Shown here: piece by piece, positions 55,385 to 64,000 of the stretch | Numbering within the stretch: position 1 is the stretch's first letter | How the letters are laid out: each line of letters opens with the position of its first letter | NCBI GenBank assembly: GCA_947683425.1 | Contig: CANTUQ010000073.1 | Location: forward strand, 7,536,501 to 7,600,500 | Length of the DNA: 64,000 nt | Reading direction: 5' to 3' | From: Excoecaria cochinchinensis | Taxonomy: Eukaryota > Streptophyta > Magnoliopsida > Malpighiales > Euphorbiaceae | Position numbers and translations under genes: made by a program | Notes under the pieces: generated by a model | Databases searched by the model: none | The model's input: only the letters and a program-made list of their open reading frames with translations | Told to the model about the DNA's origin: nothing

Positions 55385-56911
55385 TGATGTGAATTTAATT
55401 GAGGTATAATTTAGTATTTATTTTGTATGAGTTTATGTAATTAATCATACAATTGTGTGTAAAATTTGATGTGATATGTTAGTTAAGTGTTTATTGGTGT
55501 TTTTAGGTGAAAAATGAAGCGAAGAAGCTAATGGAAAGAGAGGTTCACGAGAGAGGAGCAGGTCACGTCTCACACAAGTGGTCACGCGACGTGAGTTGAA
55601 GTAACGTGACGTGACTGGAGAAGAAGAACGAAGAGGAAGGAGGAAAAGAAGAGAAGGAGCTGCGAGAGAAGGGTCACGAGTCGTGAGCGGAGGTGGCGAC
55701 TTGTGACGACACAGAGAAGCAAGGAAAGAAAGGGAAAGAGAAAGAAGAGAAGAGAAAGAGAGGAGGAGGCGAGACGTGAGCGCCAGTCACGCCACACACA
55801 GCCAGTCACACCTCGTGATGGGGAGTAGCGACTTGTGACTGGCCAGAGAAGGAAGAGAAAATCGAGAGAAAGAAAGAAAGAAGAAAATGCACCAGCGTGT
55901 TCTATCGCGAGCGCGACAGACAGTACCGTTGGACAGTTTTTGAGCCAAAAGTCACTTGAAAAGCCACCTTCTTTCACCAAAAGTTGCAACTATTCTCAAG
56001 GGACATCTCCAAAGGACACATCTCTGAAATCAACATCTATAAATATGTAGTTAACTGTAGTTTTTCAGAAGAGACAATATAGGATAGATATATGGAATTT
56101 TAGTTAATTAATTTTCTGTATTTCTGTAGACAGTTTTCTTTAGTTTTATTTTCTTATTTAGTTTTATGTTTTGAAGAAGAAGATCAAGGAGAAGAAAACT
56201 TATTTCAAGAGATTGAGAAAAGGGTTGAAAGGCTTTTATCTTATTCTCTTATTTTTAATTCTTCTCCAATATTTCTATGAATATCATTTCAATGAATTTG
56301 CATGTTATAATTCTTTCTATTTTCATCTACTTTCATGAACTTTCAATGTAGATTCGCTATTAGTATATTTTGCATGATCTTTACAAGTTAAAGTAATTCG
56401 AGAGTTTACTTTATCTGACATCTAATAGAGTTTCATTATCAAGGTATATTTTGAGAAATCGGTATATTGAGATAATTGCTATAGGTTGGTGATTATTCTT
56501 AGAATATGTAATTAGAAACCTCTAATTCATTAATGAAAGTTTTGAATTAGAATTTTAGTTGCATGTTTTAGGCATTTTAATTTATGTCGAGAGAGTAAAT
56601 TAAGAACTTTAGTTCAACTTGGCTTGCATGAAAGATGAATAAATGTTAATCAAAATGTTGGATCAAATTCATTATTTTTAGTTCTTCATTCATATATCCT
56701 TTATTTTCTTCTGATAAACATAAATTAGGTTTAATTAATTATTATCATAAAGTAGTTCAAATTTAACCATCAAATTTATTACCATTGTAAACAAGATTAA
56801 AATTAATTAGTAATAGTGTGTAAACACGTTCCTCGTGGGATCGACATCTTAAGTACTATTGCGGTACACCGTATATTGCGGTCAATAAGCATATTTAAAA
56901 AATGCTCAACA
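55385..56911 (+). repeat. Athila-D 5' LTR
   Basis: 1527 bp. Palindromes gtcacgagtcgtgagc, gtaacgtgacgtgac, tcgcgagcgcgacag at about 55540-55930; TATA box tataaata at 56038-56045. It lacks a ~30-bp segment near its start and a 17-bp palindrome unit, both present in the 3' LTR. Confidence 0.93.
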
Positions 56912-56915
56912 AGTT

Positions 56916-56933
56916 TTTGGCGCCGTTGCCGGG
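56916..56933 (+). promoter_or_regulatory. Primer binding site of Athila-D (tRNA-Asp type)
   Basis: ttggcgccgttgccgggg, as in Athila-B. Confidence 0.88.
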
Positions 56934-57063
56934 GAACGGTTGTTTTGCCATTATGAAAATTGATTTATGATTTTGGATTACAATATTTTATTTTGTTTTA
57001 ATTTGTGTGTTTGTTTTAATTTAACTTTGTGTTTTGTTTTTTGTTTACAGGATTTGAAAGTTC

Positions 57064-58434
57064 ATGCCTAGTACAAGGAGTTATTTAGAAGAGCTTGAAC
57101 CACTAAATCCTGAAATTGAAAGGTTTTTGTTAAGTAACCGGAAGTCCAATAAGAAAAAGACCAAGGATAAGAGACCAATTATCATGGCTGAAGAAAATCC
57201 ACCAAGATTGATGGACTTTGCCACACCTGCTTTGAGTGGTGCTCAACAAGGAGTGGTAAGGCCAACGGTAAATGCAAATCAATTTGAAATTAAGCTTTCA
57301 TTGTTACAAATGATTCAAAATAGTATTCAATTCTATGGTTTGGCAAATGAGGATCCAAATGCTCATTTGGCCAACTTTCTTGAAATATGTGATACCTTTA
57401 AGATTAATGGGGTTTCGGCTGATGCAATCAAGCTTAGGCTTTTTCCATTCACTTTGAAGGATAAAGCAAAGGCTTGGTTGAATTCATTGACAAGGGGATC
57501 TATAACTACTTGGGACCAATTGGCCCAAGCATTTTTATCAAAATATTTTCCCTTAGCCAAAACTACAAAAATCATAAAGGATATTACTACATTTGTTCAA
57601 AATGATAATGAATCATTATATGAGGCTTGGGAAAGATTCAAGGAATTGCAAAGGATATGTCCACACCATAACTTACCAAGAGAGCTGTTGATGTAAACAT
57701 TCTATAATGGAGTTAACCCATCCACAAGAGGGACCATTGATGCTGCAGCTGGTTGATCTTTAATGAGAAAAACAACTGAAGCAGCCTTTGAGCTATTGGA
57801 AGAGATGGCAATGAACAACTGTATGTGGCCTCCTGAAAGAGTAAGGGAGTATAATAATTCTAATGCTAGGGGGGTACATTCAGTAGATTCTATGGTTGCA
57901 TTACAAGCCCAAATTGAAGCATTGAACCATAGAGTTAATAGTCTAAGTATGGGTGGTAATTCATCAAATGCATGCAATGTTTGTGGTCAACAAGGACATA
58001 AGAGTGATATTTGCAATTTAGGCATGGTTAATAAAGAAGAGCAAGTTAATTTTCTTCAAAGCCAAGGTCGTGGTAATCCTTATTCTAACACCTATAATTC
58101 TGGTTAGAGAAACCATCCTAACCTTTCATGGGGGAATAATAATGTTAACAACCAAAATAGAGGTGTAGGATACCAACAACCACAAGATAGGTTTGGAGCC
58201 TTTGAGGTTAAAATTGATAAGTTCATTGAAGAAATTAATTGTAAGATGCATTCTCAAGATGAAAGTCAAAAGAAACTTGAAGAAAAATTTGATCAAATTG
58301 CTAAAAATCATGCTGCTACTATTCATAATCTTGAGGTTCAAATAGGTCAACTTGCTAATTCCTTACCTTCTAGAAATCTAGGATGCCTTCCAAGTAATAC
58401 TGAGGAGAATCCTAGGGAGCACATTAAGCCATGA
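57064..58434 (+). pseudogene. Athila-D gag with three in-frame stops
   Basis: A single frame of 456 codons starting MPSTRSYLEELEPLNPEIER after an acceptor-like tttgtttacag. The retrotrans_gag domain (IQFYGLANEDPNAHLANF, FTLKDKAKAWLNSLTRG, YEAWERFKELQRICPHH) lies at residues about 85-205, and the CCHC zinc knuckle (CNVCGQQGHKSDIC) at about 305. A helical tail with VQIGQLANSL is typical of Athila gag C termini. Stops are at 57694 (TAA), 57754 (TGA) and 58105 (TAG), each one substitution from a sense codon, with no frameshift. It ends just where protease would begin, so the pol loss is a clean deletion at the gag boundary. Confidence 0.88.
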
Positions 58435-58654
58435 TATGTCTAGTTCTTTTATTTAGGTTACTTTGTTATATTTTCTTTTTAAATTTATTGTACTTTGTTT
58501 TAGATTAGTTTAGGTAGTTTTATTTTTTGTAATTTAGATTTTAATGCTACTAACACATTTGTTTTTATTTTACAGCTAATTTAGTAAGATTAGTTAATAA
58601 AAAATAATAATAATAAGTAACAAAAATAAATAAATAAATAAATAATTTGCAGAC

Positions 58655-58900
58655 GTTGAATCTATCGCGAGCGTGACAACAAGTGCAATCGCGACAGGAT
58701 ATACAAATTTGCGCTTTAGGCTTCTGTCGCGATCGCGGCAAGTATCGCGATCGCAATAGCAAGCGATTTTTGCAGGGTGTGCTTCTCGTGATGTTATTTC
58801 ACGCGACGTGATGGACTTCGCTTGATGGACTTCGCTTAGGTAAGTAAGAGCATCGCGAGTCGTGACGTTGTCTCATGACTCGTGACGTGCGATGAGCAGA
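58655..58900. promoter_or_regulatory. Internal palindrome array of Athila-D
   Basis: Contains tatcgcgagcgtgacaac, gcaatcgcgacagg, cttctgtcgcgatcgcgg, atcgcgatcgcaatag, ttcacgcgacgtgatg, atcgcgagtcgtgacg and catgactcgtgacg. Preceded by tttttattttacag (about 58562-58575) and containing gtaagt donors, as in Athila-B. About 620 bp before the ORF-1-like start. Confidence 0.65.
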
Positions 58901-59513
58901 ATTTGGGTAACTCAGGTAAATTTTAAATTTTTCTTTTATTTTATTATTTTATTTATTATTTTGGTTTTGTTTTCTTTTTCTTCTAATTTTTATGATTAAA
59001 TTTAAATTAAATTAACTTAATTTTACCATTTAAGCCTTAAAACACAGAAAAAGAAGAATTAAAAGCGGGAACTTAAATTTAAAACCCTAACGTCGTGATT
59101 TTTCATTTTATTCCTTTTCTACTTCGTTTCACCTGTTAGTTTTCTTTCCCTCACACCGGTCACGAGTAAAAAAACCTTCCATAGCCATTTTATCTTCTTC
59201 GTTCCTTCTTCTTCAACCTTCCATCCTCTATTTTCCTTTCGTTTTTTTTAGTTTTACATTCCAGTCAATTTCTTTTCATTTTTCTTTGTTCGTTTTTCTT
59301 TTTCATTTCTTCTTTCCCTAAACACACTTGATTTCGGTTGCATCTATGCATAACTCAATCACATTCCATTTGTAATTTCTTCTCTGTTTATATTCCTTTT
59401 TCTTTTATCTTTTCAGTTTTCCTTTCATGTATTTGTTCTTGTTAATTTCTTCCATTGTCTTTAGAATTACTACCTTATAGTTTTCATTCTCTGTTTACCA
59501 AACACATTCAAAT

Positions 59514-60662
59514 ATGGTGAGAACAAAGAACCCATCTGTTTCGCGAATTGAACAAGAAGAGCAGGAAGCTGAAGAGGTTAACATTGCTGTTCATTATGGT
59601 GCTCTATTTCCTATATTTTCTGTAGATGAAGGCAGTAGGTATTTAACCATTCGTGGTAGGCATTTAATGCAATGTAAGTATTTTCCTGATTCCTTGCTTA
59701 TTCAAATTGGCATGTTAGATGTAGTTAATGACATGTTAAGATTCTGTGGCTTGTTAAAATTTGCATCTATACATGAAGATGTTCGTCCTGATTTGGTTTT
59801 AGAATTTTACACCACATTGAAAAAGAATGATAATAATAAAAATTGGTTAGATTTTAGGTTGGCTGGTAAACCTTATACTTTGACCTATTTTATGATAAAT
59901 AGGATGTTTAGATTTTCTCAAATTGGTTTAACAGATCCACCTAAATCTTTTAAGTCACATGAATTTTGGACCTTTTTAACTGATTTACAATCACCTTATA
60001 GGGCTAGGGATGTTAAATCCATGTTTATTAAAGATTTGAGATATTGAATTTTGCATAGGGTTTTAGCTTCTTTAGTTTTTAATAGGTATGAATTCAATAG
60101 AGTTACATATAATGAGTTAGTTTTGATGTGGTGTGTACATAGACGTAAGGATGTATGTTGGCCTTTTTGGATAGTTAGTCAATTGTTGCAATGTGTTAAT
60201 AAGCATGATTCACCTTTAACTCATGGGCATATTATTTCTAGTATTGCAAGGAGTTTAAATGTGGATTTAGATGCCTATTATCGAGTTTTTCCTTGCCTTT
60301 ATTTTAATAAGAATGTGTTAGTTCGTGGAGAAGTTGTTGGTAATAATTTGCAGGAAATTCCACCTCGTGCTCGATCATGTTGGAGGGATATTGCTGGCAC
60401 TTCTGAGCCACAAGTAGAGGCACAAGAAGAAGAAGGTGATGATGAGGGGCCAAGTAAAGATGAAGTGATGCCCGATATTCCAGCTGATGTGGCTGCTGCT
60501 CCCGAGGTTGGCTCATCTAGCCATAACATCCCAATGATGTTATCTAATATGCAAGAACAACTTTCTTCCATTGAGCGACGTCAAAGGAGGTTGGAGTATA
60601 AATTTGATAATTTCATGATACAAGCTGGTTTTGTGGTTCCATCGCCTCCACCTTCACCATGA
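59514..60662 (+). pseudogene. Athila-D ORF-1-like gene with one stop
   Basis: Starts MVRTKNPSVSRIEQEEQEAE and is co-linear with the Athila-B protein (RYLTIRGRHLMQCKYFPDSL, YTLTYFMINRMFRFSQ, KDVCWPFWIVSQLLQCV, coiled coil NMQEQLSSIERRQRR, Pro-rich end). One TGA at 60046-60048 replaces a Trp codon present in Athila-B (RYWILHR). No frameshift. Protein similarity to Athila-B is high by eye. Differences are often conservative, which would fit a lineage under coding constraint until recently. Confidence 0.87.
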
Positions 60663-60729
60663 TAGGAGAGTTTTTCTTTTGTTTCATTTTATTTGTTTCT
60701 TTTACTTATTTTTGTGTGTCATTCCTACA

Positions 60730-60765
60730 CATTGAGGACAATGTTGGTTATAAGTGTGGGGGAGT
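60730..60765 (+). promoter_or_regulatory. Internal polypurine-tract-like motif of Athila-D
   Basis: attgaggacaatgttgg followed by aagtgtgggggagtgag, the same arrangement as 26683-26715. Confidence 0.6.
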
Positions 60766-61181
60766 GAGTTAGTTTGTTTGATTATTGTTTTATATGTTTA
60801 TGTATATGTTGTGTATATGTTATTTGCATGTTTGTTATGTGTTTTTATATTTCAATTAGGCTTTTAAGTAAGCTTTATTATAATGTATTATTCATTTGGT
60901 ATATTATATAGGTTGTTAGGTCCATTATCTTTTATGCTCATTATTATCAGTTTTTCAAAATTTTTGCATGTGTTTTAAGTTTTTCAAGTTATTTTCTTTT
61001 ACTTATTTCAACATTATAGATTATTTAGTCTCTTTACTGAACATGTTTTTAAAGTTAGAATTTGCTCATTTAGTTAAAAATTTTAAAGTTTTTAGTTGCT
61101 TAAGGAAACTATAGCCATAATACTTACCTTTTATCTTTTCAATAATGGATGAGGACTAAAAATAAAAGAAAAAATAAAAAT

Positions 61182-61290
61182 AAGTGGGATGGAGCATAAA
61201 ATGCATCCACTTAAGTCATAAAAAGAAAAAGAAAGCAAGATATATATCAAAATTGCAAAAATATGGGATGGAGCGTAAAACGCACCCATA
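61182..61290 (+). other. Covarying hairpin pair of Athila-D
   Basis: 61182-61212 has outer stem aagtgg(g)/(t)ccactt and inner stem gcat/atgc. 61262-61290 has tatggg/cccata and gcgt/acgc. Both keep the internal loop atgga/a and three-A loop. One pair in the first outer stem is g-t. Confidence 0.68.
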
Positions 61291-61697
61291 TAACTTTCTC
61301 TTACTAGAAAACAAAAAGGAAAATCAAAAGAAAAGAAAAACAAGCACAGTCTAAAAATGACATGAGATTGGATTAAGGGTAAGTGAGCTCAAAATGTTCT
61401 AAGTGCAGCTAGTTGCTTGAGAATTTTAACTTTATGGTTAATTTTCTTTCTTTTAAGTCATGTTTAGTTTTGATAGACTTCATACTTTTTATGTTGGCAT
61501 TAGTAAAGTTAAGTAATTTGTTGAATTTGGGATGCATACTTTAAAATTTTGACTTACTGATCTTTTTCTGAGTGTATGAGATATTTGGTTCTTTTCAATT
61601 CTATTACATATGTTAAATGAACAGTATTTTGTAATGTTGTTTTCTGGCTGTTGAATTTGCTTATTTCTTTTCTCTTGCTTGAGGACAAGCAAGGGTT

Positions 61698-61712
61698 AAG
61701 TGTGGGGGAATT
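61698..61712 (+). promoter_or_regulatory. Polypurine tract of Athila-D
   Basis: aagtgtgggggaattt before the 3' LTR start tgatgtgagt, preceded by the cttgcttgaggacaagcaag hairpin. Confidence 0.83.
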
Positions 61713-63287
61713 TGATGTGAGTTTAATTGAGGTATAATTTAGTATTTATTTTGTATGAGTTTATGTAATTAATCATGCAATTGTGTGTAAAATTTGATGT
61801 GATATGTTAGTTTATGTTTATTTGTATTAGTTAAGTGTTTATTGTGTTTATTGGTGTTTTTAGGTGAAAAAATGAAGCGAAGAAGCTAATGAAAAGAGAG
61901 GTTCACGAGAGAAGAGCAGGTCACGTCTCACACAAGCGGTCATGCGACGTGAGTTGAAGTAACGTGACGTGACTGGAGAAGAAGAACGAAGAGGAAGGAG
62001 GAAAAGAAGAGAAGGAGCTGCGAGAGAAGGGTCACGAGTCGTGAGCGGAGGTGGCGACTCGTGACGACACAGAGAAGCAAGGAAAGAAAGGGAAAGAGAA
62101 AGAAAAGAAGAGAAAGAGAGGAGGAGGCGAGACGTGAGCTCCAGTCACGCCACACACAGCCAGTCACGCCTCGTGATGGGGAGTAGCGACTCGTGACTGG
62201 CCAGAGAAGGAAGAGAAAATTGAGAGAAAGAAAGAAAGAAGAAAATGCACCAGCGTGTTCTGTCGCGAGCGCGACAACGTTGCGAGCGCGACAGACAGTA
62301 CCGTTGGACAGTTTTTGAGCCAAAAGTCACTTGAAAAGCCACCTTCTTTCACCAAAAGTTGCAACTATTCTCAAGGGACATCTCTAAAGGACACATCTCT
62401 GAAATCAACATCTATAAATATGTAGTTAACTGTAGTTTTTCAGAAGAGACAATATAGGATAGATATATGGAATTTTAGTTAATTAATTTTCTGTATTTCT
62501 GTAGACAGTTTTCTTTAGTTTTTTTTTCTTATTTAGTTTTATGTTTTGAACAAGAAGATTAAGGAGAAGAAAACTTATTTCAAGAGATTGAGAAAAGGGT
62601 TGAAAGGCTTTTATCTTATTCTCTTATTTTTAATTCTTCTCCAATATTTCTATGAATATCATTTCAATGAATTTGCATGTTATAATTCTTTCTATTTTCA
62701 TCTACTTTCATGAACTTTCAATGTAGATTCGCTATTAGCATATTTTGCATGATCTTTACAAGTTAAAGTAATTCGAGAGTTTACTTTATCTGACATCTAA
62801 TAGAGTTTCATTATCAAGGTATATTTTGAGAAATCGGTATATTGAGATAATTGCTATAGGTTGGTGATTATTCTTAGAATATGTAATTAGAAACCTCTAA
62901 TTCATTAATGAAAGTCTTGAATTAGAATTTTAGTTGCATGTTTTAGGCATTTTAATTTATGTCGAGAGAGTAAATTAAGAACTTTAGTTCAACTTGGCTT
63001 GCATGAAAGATGAATAAATGTTAATCAAAATGATGGATCAAATTCATTATTTTTAGTTCTTCATTCATATATCCTTTATTTTCTTCTGATAAGCATAAAT
63101 TAGGTTTAATTAATTATTATCATAAAGTAGTTCAAATTTAACCATCAAATTTATTACCATTGTAAACAAGATTAAAATTAATTAGTAATAGTGTGTAAAC
63201 ACGTTCCTCGTGGGATCGACATCTTAAGAACTATTGCGGTACACCGTATACTTGCGGTCAATAAGCATATATAAAAAATGCTCAACA
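61713..63287 (+). repeat. Athila-D 3' LTR
   Basis: 1575 bp, longer than the 5' LTR by two short segments. One is in the AT-rich start and one is an extra gttgcgagcgcgaca unit in the palindrome array (about 62278-62294). TATA box 62413-62420. Confidence 0.93.
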
Positions 63288-63292
63288 CTTTG

Positions 63293-64000
63293 AAAAGAAA
63301 CTTATGTGTATTTGATATGTATGAATATCTTTATATTGTCTTCAAGTGAATATGATAAAATGGTACAGATATGAATATATAAATATGATAGGTAAATATA
63401 GAAAACTAACTCTAAGTAAGGTATGTTAAATAAGAAATAAATATCGGGGTACGTAAATGTTTAATGAATGTCTTTGTGAAATTATACATGTAATGGGCTC
63501 AATACCGGGTTAGCTGTGAAAAGTGTTTTCCGATAGTGAATAGTACTTCCGGGGTGAAAAGTACACCTAGAGGTAAAAAATATTTTATTTTACTATCAGA
63601 AAATATTACTCAAGGTGAGTCTGGAATTAAAATTTGGAGTAAAATCGAATTTAAATAGGCTTACAAAAGTCGAAAATACGAAAAAATAGCAGTTCGGTTC
63701 AAATATTAATTAGTTTAACTAAGGTTTGATAGAGCCTTTAAAAATAGTAAATGAGCTCCAAAAATTGCATATTTGCCTAAAATAATGTTTAGAATTTATT
63801 GACAGTAAAAAGGTAATTTTTCGGTAACACCGGTAATTATTGAATCGGACCGATCTGATTGAATCGAACCGAAAATGAATTCCGATTGAGTTAAAATTTT
63901 GTGTACAGCCTAGTTTTTACATGTTATGAATTATAAAATCAAATTCGAGATGAATTGGATTTGGAAAGTGAGAGAAATAAAAAGTCAAGGGTAATTTGGT
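63293..64000. mobile_element. Unclassified AT-rich sequence, probably part of a long gypsy LTR
   Basis: Continues the segment interrupted by Tat-E and Athila-D. No gene. Strings such as cggtaacaccggt, gaatcggaccgatctgattg and gaaccgaaaatgaattccga are in the style of Del/Tekay-type LTRs. The element's ends are not in view. Confidence 0.35.

Larger units (their letters stand above)
55385..63287 (+). mobile_element. Athila-D: pol-less Athila-type element with gag and ORF-1-like gene
   Basis: 7903 bp. LTRs at 55385-56911 and 61713-63287, tRNA-Asp primer site, gag with three stops (57064-58434), an internal palindrome array, an ORF-1-like gene with one stop (59514-60662), internal polypurine-like motif, paired hairpins and polypurine tract. 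No protease, RT, RNase H or integrase. Gag ends ENPREHIKP-stop, the same end as in Athila-C. Confidence 0.92.

Overview
This is plant nuclear heterochromatin, most likely from a eudicot with a large, repeat-rich genome. Athila-type and Tat-type Ty3/gypsy retrotransposons, a MuDR-type transposon, a Ty1/copia element and a hAT-type element account for nearly all of it. I see no host gene, no rRNA or tRNA gene and no prokaryotic feature. I cannot name the species from the sequence.

Layout. (1) Positions 1-1566 are the 3' part of an LTR, probably Del/Tekay-like, inserted into the left terminal inverted repeat of a Mutator-like element (MULE). (2) The MULE runs from 1567 to about 21622 and carries a broken transposase gene (-) and a GRF zinc-finger gene (+). 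It is split at 5826 by a complete Tat-lineage retrotransposon, Tat-A (5827-21109, duplication gtggt). (3) Positions 21623-22443 are unassigned. (4) A decayed copia element (22444-41672) is split twice by Athila-type elements: Athila-B (+, 22457-29321, duplication gtatg) inside its 5' LTR and Athila-C (-, 32168-39773, duplication cttat) inside its gag. (5) From 41673 to the end is other retrotransposon-like AT-rich DNA, split by a second Tat element, Tat-E (42972-55291, duplication atatg), and a third Athila, Athila-D (55385-63287, duplication ctttg). Tat-E itself carries an 881-bp hAT-type element in its tandem-repeat array. I read all six target-site duplications directly.

The most interesting biology is in the accessory parts of the retrotransposons. 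Tat-A carries two non-canonical genes transcribed away from each other: an antisense two-exon gene of DUF7745 type and a sense coiled-coil gene related to the Athila ORF-1 family. They flank a ~230-bp interval with a TATA box at each end, filled with the CpG-rich palindromic motif that also sits upstream of the LTR TATA box. The three Athila elements have no protease, reverse transcriptase, RNase H or integrase, but all keep an ORF-1-like gene (intact in Athila-B). Each carries a copy of its own LTR's palindrome array upstream of that gene. They also share an internal polypurine-tract-like motif and a tandem pair of hairpins with compensatory base changes. I read this as parasite lineages that depend on other elements for pol, keep their accessory gene, and may drive it from LTR-like internal control regions. 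That functional reading is inference; the arrays, hairpins, ORFs and boundaries are directly visible.
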